Shown piece after piece: positions 1 to 10,159 of a stretch of DNA of 64,000 nt (position 1 is the stretch's first letter; each line of letters begins with the position of its first letter). The stretch covers positions 163,602 to 227,601 of the forward strand of contig CADAJN010000003.1 in the NCBI GenBank assembly GCA_902788365.1. Reading direction: 5' to 3'. Under the pieces are notes generated by a model, which saw only the letters and a program-made list of their open reading frames with translations, was not told the origin of the DNA and did no database searches. This stretch comes from an uncultured Pseudomonadota bacterium. Its GTDB lineage: Bacteria; Pseudomonadota; Alphaproteobacteria; RF32; CAG-239. The position numbers were made by a program, and so were the translations under genes.

Positions 1-267
1 GAACCGACTGATTACGGTTGGGAAGAAGCCGCCGAACTTTGTCGCTATGCGCAAAAAAACAAAAAAGTGGTCATTCATGCCATCGGCACACAAGGGGCAA
101 ATTTAGATAAGTTAGCCAAATTTTCACTTTTGCCGCCAAAACGACTGACCGGCCTTAAATTTACCGAATTTTTCTTATGGCTGAGTCGCAGCGTTTCATG
201 CATTTCCAAAGCCGCACCAAACGCCAACAACTATTTTGATGATATTACCGACTGGAATGAGAAATAG
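1..267 (+). CDS. vWA-domain protein, C-terminal fragment (TerY/YegL-like)
   Basis: The reading frame is open from the first base, so the 5' part lies outside the window. The 88 visible residues end in LTGLKFTEFFLWLSRSVS followed by a short tail, which resembles the last strand and helix of TerY/YegL-type von Willebrand factor A proteins. The metal-binding MIDAS residues would be upstream and cannot be checked. Its stop codon is 2 bases before the PP2C gene, which itself overlaps a kinase gene, giving the vWA / PP2C / kinase order known from comparative genomics as the TerY-P triad, a proposed phosphorylation-based stress-signalling unit. The assignment rests on the short C-terminal match plus context; the vWA identity is likely but not certain. 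Confidence 0.7.
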   Translation, partial: EPTDYGWEEAAELCRYAQKNKKVVIHAIGTQGANLDKLAKFSLLPPKRLTGLKFTEFFLWLSRSVSCISKAAPNANNYFDDITDWNEK

Positions 268-269
268 CC

Positions 270-1019
270 ATGCCGCAAAAGCCGACCATACATACGTTAT
301 CAACTTCTTTGCGTGGTGCTTTGCATAAGGCCAAAAATCTGCCGTGCCAAGATTTTTGCTGTTCCAAAATTGCTAAAAATAAGTTGATAGCCGTTGTGGC
401 CGACGGCGCCGGTTCGGCCAAACACAGTAAAATCGGCGCCCGCATTGTCTGCGAAACTTTATGCGATATTTTAATTCGTTCTAATTTGCAAAATATCCGC
501 GCCGATGTTATTAAGGCCATTGAATGTGCGCGCCAAAAACTGCTTTTTCATCGCTATAACAAAACCAAATCAGCACACGGACTGCTTGATTTTTCGGCCA
601 CGGTAGTCGGTGTTTTTTGTCACAAAAATCATGGCATTTTCTTTCATATCGGCGACGGCGCCGGTATTGCCTATCAGCACGGTGACTATCATAACTTGGT
701 CATTTCCGAACCGGAAAACGGTATTTTTTCGTGCGAAACTTACTTTTTCACCCTACCTGATTGGCAAAAAAATCTGCGTTTTACCGAATTTTGCGAAAAA
801 AATCGCCTGCTTTTAATGACCGACGGTGTAACCGGCTTTGTATTCAGTGACGATTTTTTCCGTATTCAGCGCAAATTTCTAATTCCGGTGCTTGATTATT
901 TAGAAAATGAACCGCGTAAAGTCCGCGCCGAACAAGCATTGGCAAACACGCTCAATGATACCAAAGCGCAACGCTTAAACGCCGACGACAAAACCTTTTT
1001 CTGGGCCAAATTGCCATGA
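270..1019 (+). CDS. PP2C-family serine/threonine phosphatase
   Basis: 249 residues, a compact PP2C domain with no extra modules. The metal-binding motifs are in order: VADGAGSA near residue 45, GDGAG near 130, LLMTDGVTGF near 186 and a C-terminal DDKTFFWAK. PP2C enzymes remove phosphate from Ser/Thr using two Mn/Mg ions; the natural substrate here is probably the neighbouring kinase or its targets (inference). The start ATG is 2 bases after the vWA stop, and the 3' end overlaps the kinase start by ATGA, so the three genes are one translationally coupled operon. No signal peptide or membrane segment is seen; the protein should be cytoplasmic. Confidence 0.9.
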   Translation: MPQKPTIHTLSTSLRGALHKAKNLPCQDFCCSKIAKNKLIAVVADGAGSAKHSKIGARIVCETLCDILIRSNLQNIRADVIKAIECARQKLLFHRYNKTKSAHGLLDFSATVVGVFCHKNHGIFFHIGDGAGIAYQHGDYHNLVISEPENGIFSCETYFFTLPDWQKNLRFTEFCEKNRLLLMTDGVTGFVFSDDFFRIQRKFLIPVLDYLENEPRKVRAEQALANTLNDTKAQRLNADDKTFFWAKLP

Positions 1020-2470
1020 CCGAAACCGCACAAACATATTTAGCCTTATATCCAGATCATCATCACGAAACCATCGTGCTCGGCGAGCTTTTAAACAAAG
1101 GCGGAGCCGCCGGTAAAATTTATCGCGATGCTTCGCACCCCAAAAGCGTGGCCAAAATTTATCACGAACGCGAAAAAAGCGAAACCAATCGCCAAAAGCT
1201 GGAAGCCATGTTGCAAAATCGGCCGAATATTCCAACCATTCCCTACAAAGGCAAAGAATATATCCAAATTGCTTGGCCGACCGCGCTTTTAGAAGATCAT
1301 CAGGGCTATTGTGTCGGCTATTTAATGCCGGAAATTGAAACAAAAGAAGCCATTTCGCTAGACCATTTAATGCAAAAGGCCGTGCGCCAAAAACTCGGCA
1401 TTTCCGAGCGCTATATTGACCGTGTTTTTGCCGCCTATAACGTTACTTCCGTCGTAGCGGCATTACACGCTTGCGGCCACTATATTGTAGATTTAAAACC
1501 GGCCAACGTTTCTATTTATAAAAACACTAAATTGGTGGCGCTGTTTGACTGCGACGGCTTTTCCATTCAGGGGGAAAACAACGCACGTTATCCGGCTGAA
1601 TATGTCAGTGAAGAATATATATACCCCGAGGGCATGACACAAACTTGTCAGCAAATGGGCGAAGAACAAGATAAATTTGCTTTGGCCGTGATTATTTTTA
1701 AATTGCTCAATGAGGGCATTCATCCGTTCTCGGGAGCACCGCGCAAAAATGATAATATGTTGTCCATTCAAGAGCGCATTGCCGGTTACCATTACGCTTA
1801 TGGTATGTGGCCCGACAGCTATCAGGCACCGCACCCATACAGCATTCATGACTATTTTGATAAAACCACTATGAATATGTTTGAGCGCGCTTTTACCAAA
1901 GGCGCCGAACGCCCAACGGCACTGGAATGGCAAAATCAGTTGGAATACATTTTAAAACACCTAAAACAATGCAAAAAAGACCACAACCACGCTTATTTCA
2001 CACCCAAAGGTTGCGGTTTGTGCATGGTAAAAGAAAAATTCAAAGCCAATATAGAGAGCTATAAGAAACAGCAAGAAGAAGCGCATACCGTTCGCGGCAT
2101 GGATATAAAAACCATTGAAACCGAAGACATTGCCCTTAAACAGCAAAATAAAGAACAGCTGAATCTTCTGTTGCAAAAAGGCTATTACGCTTTTGTCGGA
2201 ATATATCTGCTGTTTTTTGCTTTTTTATATAAAATCTGCGCTCTTTTTGCCGATGAATTGCGTTATTTAGGCATTTATCTGCAACTGTTGCTGATGTTGG
2301 GCATTGCCGTCGGTGTTGATAAAGTTTTGCGTATGGCCGCACACTATTTTCCACCGGCAAAAAACGCCACATGGCACAGCATGTTACGCATATATGCTTT
2401 TATCTGCATTATCGTGGCTTACATTGCCGTTAACGGTTTTTCGGCTGCAATTTTTACATTAACACCTTAA
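1016..2470 (+). CDS. Membrane-anchored Ser/Thr protein kinase of a vWA-PP2C-kinase triad
   Basis: 484 residues. An N-terminal kinase fold (about residues 20-310) shows a glycine-rich loop ELLNKGGAAGKIY, a lysine in SVAKIYH, a catalytic loop YIVDLKPANVSIY (HRD-like with the His replaced) and DCDGF in place of DFG. After it comes a small Cys/His cluster (HNHAYFTPKGCGLC), possibly zinc binding, then a charged linker and a C-terminal hydrophobic region with about three membrane segments (residues roughly 388-480). The kinase would therefore face the cytoplasm and be anchored in the inner membrane. It is coupled to the PP2C gene by an ATGA overlap. The substrate is unknown; the family role in stress signalling is inferred from the triad. 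Confidence 0.85.
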   Translation: MTETAQTYLALYPDHHHETIVLGELLNKGGAAGKIYRDASHPKSVAKIYHEREKSETNRQKLEAMLQNRPNIPTIPYKGKEYIQIAWPTALLEDHQGYCVGYLMPEIETKEAISLDHLMQKAVRQKLGISERYIDRVFAAYNVTSVVAALHACGHYIVDLKPANVSIYKNTKLVALFDCDGFSIQGENNARYPAEYVSEEYIYPEGMTQTCQQMGEEQDKFALAVIIFKLLNEGIHPFSGAPRKNDNMLSIQERIAGYHYAYGMWPDSYQAPHPYSIHDYFDKTTMNMFERAFTKGAERPTALEWQNQLEYILKHLKQCKKDHNHAYFTPKGCGLCMVKEKFKANIESYKKQQEEAHTVRGMDIKTIETEDIALKQQNKEQLNLLLQKGYYAFVGIYLLFFAFLYKICALFADELRYLGIYLQLLLMLGIAVGVDKVLRMAAHYFPPAKNATWHSMLRIYAFICIIVAYIAVNGFSAAIFTLTP

Positions 2471-2563
2471 AAAAACAACCAAAATGTAACAAAAAATTCA
2501 TATACAAAATGATAAAAGTATGTTAAACTATAGCATGATCGAATGTGTTGATGGAGGTTTTGC

Positions 2564-5065
2564 ATGTGTAATCAAATATTTAAAAATCTGAAAAAGGCCT
2601 GTTTTATCGGCATGCTGAGTGTTCTTATAGCAACACCTTGGCAAAACGTTTCTGCCGATATTTGTTTTGTCTTAGACCAAGATTGCATCAATATGGGGTC
2701 GGTTATTTCGTCATCTACCAAAGGTTGTGAAGGCTATAATGCCGACAAAAACTATGGGCTGACCAACGACACTGTCACATGCGAATCATGCACCGACTCA
2801 AACGGCGCCACCATCAAACACAAATTTAAGTGCAAATGCAAAAATAACAATGCCAAATGCGTTGATTCCAAATGCTCAGATTGTAAATATACCACCAACG
2901 ATACCTGTCCGACTTCCGAATACAAATACTCCTCCGATAAGGGCCTCGGTTGGGATTGTGATCCGTGTATAGATAAACTTTCAAAGCAATGGGGTAAATA
3001 TAAATGTAAATGTGATGACACCATCGGCTATTGGATGGTTAACAATAACTGCTCCAAAGATCCGTGTTACTCTATATTTAAAGCGCCGGCCAGTTCGCGC
3101 GTTACCTTAAACGAAGCAGAACGTTTAGAAAATTTGGAATACACGTGCGACAAATGTGCTGCCAGCGAACAATCACAATTTGCCGGTAAAGCCAGTTGTG
3201 TTTGCGACGGCATCATTGACTCGCAACGCAACAATCGTTGTATTCCGAAGGGTCGTTGTGATACCGCCGGCTATTATTACACAAAAGCCTCTTGTCAAGC
3301 AGTCTGGGGCTTAAGCGGTATTTGCCGTGAAATCACTTCGGGACAATATAAATACTGCATTCAAGGCGAAGATGATAAAGATGATGTCTGCCCGTCGCCA
3401 TGGAAAACCAAAAAGTCTGATTGCACCACACCGTTTATTGCCGAACATCCTAGCGTTACAACACCAAAATCACATCAACCGTGCTTTGATTGTCGCGAAA
3501 AAGAATGCAAACCGTATGAGGGATTTAATTACTTCAAAGAAGAATGCACCGGAGATCAGGAAGAAGTGAATGTGCCATTATCGGCAAGTAATGTAACCAG
3601 TGTGTCGGGCGGCAAAAAGCTCTCTACCATAGACTTGGAATGCACCTGTCCGCAAGAAGGTCCTGGATCGGGCAAAGAAAAAGAATTAAACGGCCAAATG
3701 TATACATATTATGATCTGTCGCCATGCTGTAAATGGCTCACCAAAGTTGATGCCGACACAAAGCAGATTTTAGAAGACATAAAATCACTAAAAGACAAAT
3801 CACCGAATTGTGCGGAAAATAGCGATAAATGTTGGTATAACACCTTTACTTCCCGCGGTTGCACCAAACGTTATGAAGACGAGATGAAATCAAAGGAATA
3901 TAAATGGACTGATGCCGATAAAAAATCAAAAGAAAATGCACGCACGCATTTCTGCTATTATCCGGAAAAGAATAAATGCGATATCATGAATAAGTGCGAT
4001 TTATATAAATGTGATAAGGCTTATTTCAAAATCAGAGTTCATAATTTTGCTTGTATAACAAACGCAAAATTTACAAACAGCACCACAACTTCGGATAAGC
4101 TTGAAGTAGGACAGCCGACACAAATCAATGCTAACAGCTCTACTTGCAACTCTTATCCGAACCAAACTCTTAAAGGGTGGGTGTTGGGTGAAACGCCTCC
4201 GGATATCAGCACCGCCAACGGCATGTATGCTTATATGAAATCCTATTCGCCGAAAAAATGGCAATCTTCAAGCAGTATTACCATAACGGCTGATTTATTG
4301 CGTAATAACAATGTTCAAACCACGGGAGATTGCGCCGGCAACGTAGAATACGGCGTGTTAGATGTCTTTCCGTATGTGGAAATTAAATGCCCGTCAGGCA
4401 CTTATGCTGCCGGCACGAGCGCCAGTGAATGCAGCAAATCCTCGCCGAAACACAGTGCCGGTTGGGGTTGGAGAGACGCCTCGGGCGCATATGGTAAAGC
4501 ATGCAAAATCTGTAACAAAGTTTATGATTGTTCAACCGGTTATGCCACTGTTTCAAAAGGTGGCCACACCGAGTTAGGTTCCGACAATAATTACTACGGC
4601 GATGATAAATGCTACAAGGTTTGCCCAACCAGTTATTCAACGTCAGTCAGTTGTTCCAGTGACGGATATGCGCCGGAATCACACAGCACGTATTCAAATT
4701 GCTATCATTGTGCTTATACACCAAAACCAACTGATCCGTGTGAAAAAGCCGGCGGATGGCTCTGGCACACAGAAAGTAAAAAATGGACTTGTTGCGAATG
4801 CACCGGTAGTGATGGTTCATCCTGCACTCGCGACGACGGCGCGAGCGGCACATGTTGCGGTTGTGAATGTGTTGCAGCAACTTCTTGCAGCAATAGTAGC
4901 AGCGGCAGCGGCAGCGGTAGCAGCAGCGGTAGTGGCAGTGGCAGTGGCAGCGGTAGTGGCAGCGGCTCAGGTTCTAAATGCTCTAGCGGCACTTATTACG
5001 CGACAAATCCGGGACACAGATACACTTGCACCAGTGCAACCGGAGGCGGATACTGCTGCAATTAA
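2564..5065 (+). CDS. Large cysteine-rich secreted protein
   Basis: 833 residues. An N-terminal signal peptide (basic KNLKK, hydrophobic FIGMLSVLIA, likely cleavage after NVSA near residue 31) directs export. The mature part is packed with cysteines at short intervals (motifs such as CKCK, CSDC, CDPC, CCNC-like pairs, CPSGTYAAGTSASEC), with no recognised enzyme domain. Near the C-terminus (about 775-805) lies a Ser-Gly low-complexity linker, then a last Cys-rich tail ending GGGYCCN. A GGAGG ribosome-binding site at 2553-2557 fixes the start. The pattern suggests a disulfide-stabilised extracellular or outer-surface protein, perhaps an adhesin or a structural component; function is unknown. It is followed by a strong terminator and is monocistronic. 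Confidence 0.85.
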   Translation: MCNQIFKNLKKACFIGMLSVLIATPWQNVSADICFVLDQDCINMGSVISSSTKGCEGYNADKNYGLTNDTVTCESCTDSNGATIKHKFKCKCKNNNAKCVDSKCSDCKYTTNDTCPTSEYKYSSDKGLGWDCDPCIDKLSKQWGKYKCKCDDTIGYWMVNNNCSKDPCYSIFKAPASSRVTLNEAERLENLEYTCDKCAASEQSQFAGKASCVCDGIIDSQRNNRCIPKGRCDTAGYYYTKASCQAVWGLSGICREITSGQYKYCIQGEDDKDDVCPSPWKTKKSDCTTPFIAEHPSVTTPKSHQPCFDCREKECKPYEGFNYFKEECTGDQEEVNVPLSASNVTSVSGGKKLSTIDLECTCPQEGPGSGKEKELNGQMYTYYDLSPCCKWLTKVDADTKQILEDIKSLKDKSPNCAENSDKCWYNTFTSRGCTKRYEDEMKSKEYKWTDADKKSKENARTHFCYYPEKNKCDIMNKCDLYKCDKAYFKIRVHNFACITNAKFTNSTTTSDKLEVGQPTQINANSSTCNSYPNQTLKGWVLGETPPDISTANGMYAYMKSYSPKKWQSSSSITITADLLRNNNVQTTGDCAGNVEYGVLDVFPYVEIKCPSGTYAAGTSASECSKSSPKHSAGWGWRDASGAYGKACKICNKVYDCSTGYATVSKGGHTELGSDNNYYGDDKCYKVCPTSYSTSVSCSSDGYAPESHSTYSNCYHCAYTPKPTDPCEKAGGWLWHTESKKWTCCECTGSDGSSCTRDDGASGTCCGCECVAATSCSNSSSGSGSGSSSGSGSGSGSGSGSGSGSKCSSGTYYATNPGHRYTCTSATGGGYCCN

Positions 5066-5083
5066 AAGGTTACGCATAAAAAC

Positions 5084-5112
5084 AGCGGGGTGGTTTTATC
5101 CCCGCTTTTTTG
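5084..5112 (+). terminator. Rho-independent terminator after the Cys-rich gene
   Basis: A 7-bp GC-rich stem, AGCGGGG (5084-5090) against CCCCGCT (5100-5106), with a 9-base loop, is followed by a run of T residues. It lies 18 bases after the stop codon of the Cys-rich gene. Confidence 0.9.
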
Positions 5113-5130
5113 TTTGATAATGTGACCTTA

Positions 5131-5373
5131 TGTCATCTTGAGGAGTGCGTAGCACGACGTAAAGATCTCCGAACGTAGTTCGGTAAAATTGACGGGACTA
5201 AAGTCCCTGGATACTTTCGTCGCTTTTTCAAAGCTCCACAGTATGACAGGCAGAGTCTTTGTTACTTTCTGCACTGCAAAATGACAACTGTCCCAATGCG
5301 CTAAAAAGATGTTTACTCCCAATCGCTTTGCGAGCTTCGCTGTTGCTTACGCAGTGCAGAGTTCAACATGACA
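5131..5373. repeat. Noncoding repeat-like element with inverted ends (MITE-like)
   Basis: A roughly 243-bp noncoding stretch starts TGTCATCTTGA and ends TCAACATGACA, near-perfect inverted ends. Inside are further small palindromes (CGAACGTAGTTCG, GGGACTAAAGTCCC) and several partial GTCAT/ATGAC copies. The sequence style (GTCATC...AAGATCTC) matches dispersed intergenic palindromes of proteobacteria and is related to the short repeat at 21792-21820. It encodes no plausible protein and fills the gap between the upstream terminator and alaS. Confidence 0.5.
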
Positions 5374-5398
5374 ATAGTTATTTTTTTACAAATATTTC

Positions 5399-5427
5399 TT
5401 GAAATAGCGCTTTGTTTGCGTTAATTT
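5399..5427 (+). promoter_or_regulatory. Probable sigma-70 promoter of alaS
   Basis: TTGAAA (5399-5404), a 17-base spacer and TAATTT (5422-5427) lie 41 bases upstream of the alaS ATG, after the repeat element. The spacing is ideal; the -10 is a moderate match. Confidence 0.5.
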
Positions 5428-5468
5428 AACTCAGTTTATTTTTTTAATGACTAACAAAAGGGTATAAA

Positions 5469-8099
5469 ATGACTGTCAGTGTAAATGAAATTCGCAAAAC
5501 ATTCTTAAATTACTTTGCGAAACAGGGGCACAAAATTGTGCCATCATCATCTTTGGTGCCGGATAACGATCCGACGCTGATGTTCACAAACTCCGGCATG
5601 GTGCAATTCAAAAACATTTTGGCCGGCAACGAAACTCGTGATTATACCCGAGCCGCCACAGCGCAAAAAAGCGTGCGCGCCGGCGGCAAACATAATGACT
5701 TAGACAGCGTGGGATATGACGTGCGCCACCACACGTTTTTTGAAATGCTCGGCAACTTTTCATTTGGCGATTATTTCAAAGAAAGCGCCATTCCGTTTGC
5801 GTGGGAAGTTTTAACCAAAGAATTTGGCTTGCCGAAAGAAAAATTGGCGGTCACAATTTATTATAACGACGACGAAGCGCACAATATTTGGAAAAAAGTT
5901 TCCGGCCTGCCGGAAGACCGCATTATTCGTATTGCCACCAAAGATAATTTCTGGCAAATGGGCGATACCGGTCCGTGCGGTCCGTGTTCGGAAATTTTTT
6001 ATGACCACGGTCCTGAAGTTTGGGGCGGTCTGCCGGGCACTCCGGAAGAAGACGGTGACCGCTTTATTGAAATTTGGAACTTGGTATTTGACCAGTTTGA
6101 AGATTTGCCGGATGGCTCGCGCATTAACTTGAAACGCCCGTCAATTGATACGGGGATGGGTTTGGAACGTATTGCCGCCATTTTGCAAGGTGTGCACTCT
6201 AATTTTGAAACCGACATGTTTCAACACCTGATTAAAGCTATTGCCGATATTGCCAATACTGATCCGAACGGTCCGCTGAAAGCCTCTCACAATGTGGTGG
6301 CTGACCACTTACGCGCCATTTGCTTTTTAATTGCCGACGGTGTGTTGCCGTCTAACGAAGGCCGCGGCTATGTGTTGCGTCGTATTATGCGTCGCGCCAT
6401 GCGCCATGCTTATTTGTTGGGTGTTAAAGAACCGATGATTTATAAGCTTTTGCCAACCTTGCAACAGGAAATGGGCGAAGCCTATCCGGAACTTTATGCT
6501 CGCGAGAATTTGATTAAAGAAACTATCGCCATTGAAGAAGAGCGTTTCGGTCGCACGCTTGACAAAGGTATGAAATTGTTAGATGACGAACTGGCTAAAC
6601 TGCCGAGCGGCGCTAAGCTGAGCGGCGAAACAGCCTTCAAACTGTATGACACCTACGGTTTTCCGCTTGATTTAACTCAAGATGCGCTCAAAGCCAAACA
6701 CTTAGAAGTTGATGTGGACGGCTTTAATGCCTGCATGGAGCGCCAAAAGGCCGAAGCCCGTAAAAATTGGGCCGGTTCGGGCGATGTCGGTGTTGAAAAA
6801 ATTTGGTATGCCATTCAAGACAAATGCGGCGCCAGCGAATTTTTGGGTTATAACACCTTAAAAGCCGATGCCGAAATTAAAGCCTTGGTGCAAAACAATC
6901 AAGAAGTAGAAACAGTATCAAAAGGCCAATTTGAGCTGGTAGCCAATCAAACTCCGTTTTATGGCGAGTGCGGCGGTCAAGTCGGCGATATCGGCATGAT
7001 TAAAGGCAAAGATTGGATAGCCAAAGTCATAGATTGCAAGCGCAAACTTAATAACGTATTTGTGCATATATGCGAACTGCAAAGCGGCACGGTTAAAGTC
7101 GGCGATTTTGCTAATTTTGCCGTAGATGCCGAAAACCGGTCACGCATTTGTGCCAACCATTCGGTTACCCACTTGGCGCACAAAGCCTTAAAGCAGGTTT
7201 TGGGCGACCATGTGGCGCAAAAAGGTTCAATGGTAGAAGCCGATCGTATGCGTTTTGACATTTCGCACCCGAAGCAGATCACCGCTGAACAATTACGCGA
7301 AGTAGAACGTATTGTCAATGCGCAAATCCGCAGCGATTTAACGGTTTCAACCGTGATAATGAATAAAGATGAGGCCGTTAAACTTGGTGCCATGGCATTG
7401 TTTGATGAAAAATATGCCGATGATGTGCGCGTGGTAACCATGGGAGATGAAGCTTGCCCGTTCTCGCGTGAGCTGTGCGGCGGCACTCACGTTCAACATA
7501 CCGGCAATATCGGTTATTTTCACATTTTGTCGGAATCGGCCGTGGCTGCCGGTGTGCGCCGTTTGGAATGTGTCACCGGCGTTGGTGCTGACCAATACGT
7601 TTGCGCACTTGAAGATAAGCTGCATGCCGTAGCCGCCGGTTTAAAAACCAATGTAAATGACTTGGAAAAACGTATCAGTGGCTTAATGGACGAGCGCAAA
7701 AAATTAGAGGCTGAAATTTTCAACCTCAAAAAGAGCTTAGCCGGCGGACAATCTGCCGCCAAAGATGAAATAGAAACGGTTAACGGAATTAAATTTGTCG
7801 GCAAATTGGTAGCCGATGCCCACCCGAAAGAGCTTAAAGTTTTTGTAGATGAATGGAAACAAAAAATCGGCTCCGGTGTGGTGGTTTTGGCCTCGGACAA
7901 AGACGGCAAGGCTTCAGTTGTAGTTGGTGTCAGCGCCGATTTAACCGCCAAATACAGTGCAGTAGATTTAGTGCGCGCCGCAGCAACGGTTTTGGGCGGC
8001 AACGGCGGCGGCGGTCGTCCGGATTTGGCACAAGCCGGCGGCACCGAAACCGATAAAATTGATGAAGCCATCAATACCGTTAAGAAAATGGTTGCATAA
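5469..8099 (+). CDS. alaS: Alanine--tRNA ligase
   Basis: 876 residues, the normal length. It charges tRNA-Ala with alanine in the cytoplasm. Class II catalytic motifs are in the N-terminal third ([46 protein letters not shown]). The editing domain has the zinc motif [12 protein letters not shown] near residue 564 and RELCGGTHV near 669. A coiled stretch and the glycine-rich C-Ala domain ([17 protein letters not shown]) complete the protein. The start ATG has an AAAAGGGT ribosome-binding site. The EptA-type gene follows 3 bases later and may be co-transcribed. Confidence 0.99.
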   Translation: MTVSVNEIRKTFLNYFAKQGHKIVPSSSLVPDNDPTLMFTNSGMVQFKNILAGNETRDYTRAATAQKSVRAGGKHNDLDSVGYDVRHHTFFEMLGNFSFGDYFKESAIPFAWEVLTKEFGLPKEKLAVTIYYNDDEAHNIWKKVSGLPEDRIIRIATKDNFWQMGDTGPCGPCSEIFYDHGPEVWGGLPGTPEEDGDRFIEIWNLVFDQFEDLPDGSRINLKRPSIDTGMGLERIAAILQGVHSNFETDMFQHLIKAIADIANTDPNGPLKASHNVVADHLRAICFLIADGVLPSNEGRGYVLRRIMRRAMRHAYLLGVKEPMIYKLLPTLQQEMGEAYPELYARENLIKETIAIEEERFGRTLDKGMKLLDDELAKLPSGAKLSGETAFKLYDTYGFPLDLTQDALKAKHLEVDVDGFNACMERQKAEARKNWAGSGDVGVEKIWYAIQDKCGASEFLGYNTLKADAEIKALVQNNQEVETVSKGQFELVANQTPFYGECGGQVGDIGMIKGKDWIAKVIDCKRKLNNVFVHICELQSGTVKVGDFANFAVDAENRSRICANHSVTHLAHKALKQVLGDHVAQKGSMVEADRMRFDISHPKQITAEQLREVERIVNAQIRSDLTVSTVIMNKDEAVKLGAMALFDEKYADDVRVVTMGDEACPFSRELCGGTHVQHTGNIGYFHILSESAVAAGVRRLECVTGVGADQYVCALEDKLHAVAAGLKTNVNDLEKRISGLMDERKKLEAEIFNLKKSLAGGQSAAKDEIETVNGIKFVGKLVADAHPKELKVFVDEWKQKIGSGVVVLASDKDGKASVVVGVSADLTAKYSAVDLVRAAATVLGGNGGGGRPDLAQAGGTETDKIDEAINTVKKMVA

Positions 8100-8102
8100 A
8101 AT

Positions 8103-9701
8103 TTGAAAAAAAAGGGACTGAAATTACAAATAAATCTGGCAATCTATAGCATATTATTTATGCTGTATGATTTGTTGGCATTTAACTATGTCTTTTTTAC
8201 CGAAATTTATCAAACTTGCAATCATAGTTGGCTCTTCACATTCGGCACCTTTTTGTGTCTCTGGGCACTTGGCAGTGTGGCATGTTTGTTGCTGTTTTGG
8301 CGATTATCGGTCAAACCGCTGTCGTATTTGTTTTTGCTTATAAATGCCGGAGTGTTTTACTTTGTGCACACCTACCACGCGTCCATAGACAGCGAAATGC
8401 TGGAAAATGTGTTACAAACCAATTGCGCCGAAACGCTGGAACTTTTGAACATGCGTTGGGCTGCATATATTTTATTGCTGGGTGTAGTGCCGGCACTTCT
8501 AATCAGCCGTCTGCAAATTGTCAGCATAAATTGGCGCCGGCGTTTATCAATCATCGGCTCTCTTTTATGCATTGTTTTGGTGCTGATTGTGCCGAACCGA
8601 CGCGAGATTATTCCTTTTGTGCGCACTCACAAACCGGTCAAATATTTATTAGTTCCGGTTAATTACATCGGTGCGATTATTTCGCTTTCAAAACACTACT
8701 ATCGCCAAAGCCGTGAGTTTGTGCCGATAGGAACACAATCCGGCTATACGCAATATTGGCACAACGGTAAAAAAAATCTGATTATTTTTGTGGTCGGCGA
8801 AACGGCGCGCGCGCAAAATTTTTCATTCGGCGGCTATCCGCGCAACACCAATGCCCCGCTTCAGCCATATATTGATAATCTGCTTTATTATAAAAATACC
8901 ACATCTTGCGGCACATCAACAGCCGTTTCAGTGCCATGCATGTTTTCCAAAGACGGGCGCACGGATTATGAGAGCGGTAGCGCCGCGTATGTGGAAAACG
9001 CATTGGACGTTCTGCAAAAAAACGGCTATTATGTAACGTGGATAGAAAATAACAGCGACTGCAAAGACGTGTGTAACCGTGTGCATTTGCGCAAGCCATG
9101 CGGTAAAACACCGCAAGAAAAAGAATGTTTAGATGCCGTTTTGCTTAACGAGCTGGGTTTAAGCCTGCCGCCAACACCAAAAAACACCTTAGTAGTAATG
9201 CATACTATTGGCAGTCATGGCCCCAAATATTATAAACGCTATCCGGCCGATATGGCGCCATACCAGCCGGTTTGTGCTACCGAAAGACTCAACGAATGCA
9301 CCGCTGAAGAAGTAATTAACGTGTATGATAACACGATTTATTACACATCATATATTTTAGCTCAACTAATTGAAAAAGCACAAAAATATTCCGAAGACTA
9401 TAATGTGACTTTGATTTATGTGTCTGATCATGGTGAGTCACTCGGCGAAAACGGACTTTATTTACATTCGGCACCGTATGTTATTGCACCAAAGCAACAA
9501 ACTCAAGTGCCGTTTATAATTTGGGCAAGCGATGAAACATTAGCGGCATTAGGACTGGATAAAGCATGTTTGCGGGCTGGGACAAACAATGCCGTATCGC
9601 ACGATAATATTTTTCATATCTTGCTCGGTTTAGCCGGCATTTCGGCACAAGAGTATAATGCGTCGCTTGATTTTCTGGCGGCGTGCACAACCGCCCGTTA
9701 A
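8103..9701 (+). CDS. EptA-type lipid A phosphoethanolamine transferase
   Basis: 532 residues. Five hydrophobic segments fill about residues 10-170, then a periplasmic sulfatase-fold catalytic domain. Active-site motifs are FVVGETARAQNFS (metal Glu near 232), CGTSTAVSVPCMFS (nucleophile Thr near 272, plus paired cysteines) and YVSDHGESLGENG (metal Asp-His near 441). These are the signature motifs of EptA/PmrC enzymes, which transfer phosphoethanolamine from phosphatidylethanolamine to lipid A and lower affinity for cationic peptides. The start is a TTG at 8103, chosen because it includes a basic N-terminus and the whole first membrane segment; an ATG at 8160 would cut that segment. The 3' end overlaps a convergent gene by 4 bases. 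The acceptor (lipid A versus another glycan) is not proven. Confidence 0.9.
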   Translation: MKKKGLKLQINLAIYSILFMLYDLLAFNYVFFTEIYQTCNHSWLFTFGTFLCLWALGSVACLLLFWRLSVKPLSYLFLLINAGVFYFVHTYHASIDSEMLENVLQTNCAETLELLNMRWAAYILLLGVVPALLISRLQIVSINWRRRLSIIGSLLCIVLVLIVPNRREIIPFVRTHKPVKYLLVPVNYIGAIISLSKHYYRQSREFVPIGTQSGYTQYWHNGKKNLIIFVVGETARAQNFSFGGYPRNTNAPLQPYIDNLLYYKNTTSCGTSTAVSVPCMFSKDGRTDYESGSAAYVENALDVLQKNGYYVTWIENNSDCKDVCNRVHLRKPCGKTPQEKECLDAVLLNELGLSLPPTPKNTLVVMHTIGSHGPKYYKRYPADMAPYQPVCATERLNECTAEEVINVYDNTIYYTSYILAQLIEKAQKYSEDYNVTLIYVSDHGESLGENGLYLHSAPYVIAPKQQTQVPFIIWASDETLAALGLDKACLRAGTNNAVSHDNIFHILLGLAGISAQEYNASLDFLAACTTAR

Positions 9702-10051
9702 TCAACGCCGAAATAATAACCCAAAGCGATATAAAGTGCTGACAACGCCACACAAAAGAACACATATAAGCCTGAAACGGCCCAAAACTTTTGCCAGCGC
9801 GTCAAATGAAACCGCTGACAAATCATACCCTTGAACAAATAAGTCAAAACAAAGGTTTCTAAGGCTAGTTCTAACATACCCTCAAAAAGATCTGTCGCAC
9901 TATAACCATCTTCTTGCATCCAGATTGGTAAATCTGCACCGAAGACCCAACAAAACAAAGCAAAAAGCCCGCCGGCCACCAGCCCCGAAACAACCAGCCA
10001 CAGCACCAGAAAAATCGCCCCGCGTTTTATCTGATACCAAACTCTTTGCAT
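9698..10051 (-). CDS. Small membrane protein, unknown function
   Basis: 117 residues. The start is an ATG at 10051, with AAGGAG 7 bases upstream. Three hydrophobic segments are visible (about residues 11-36, 58-75 and 88-112). The N-terminus (VWYQIKRGAIFLVLWLVVSG) resembles the N-terminus of the next gene on the same strand (IWNSVKRAVIFLILWVVAAG), so the two are probably paralogues from a local duplication. It is convergent with the EptA-type gene and overlaps it by 4 bases. No family recognised. Confidence 0.7.
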   Translation of the reverse strand: MQRVWYQIKRGAIFLVLWLVVSGLVAGGLFALFCWVFGADLPIWMQEDGYSATDLFEGMLELALETFVLTYLFKGMICQRFHLTRWQKFWAVSGLYVFFCVALSALYIALGYYFGVD

Positions 10052-10159
10052 TTTCAAAACTCCTTTATATGTTGCCTTATCAGCTACTTCACATCACTTT
10101 TTTTATTTTGCAAGCCGTTCAAAACTTGCCGTTTTCTTTGCCTAAACAGAGTCATATTC

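Noticed and set aside
4602..5117. Plus-strand frame with long Ala/Val runs across the end of the Cys-rich gene
   Set aside because: It is a frame-shifted reading of the Ser-Gly repeat codons; the Cys-rich frame has the signal peptide, ribosome-binding site and terminator.
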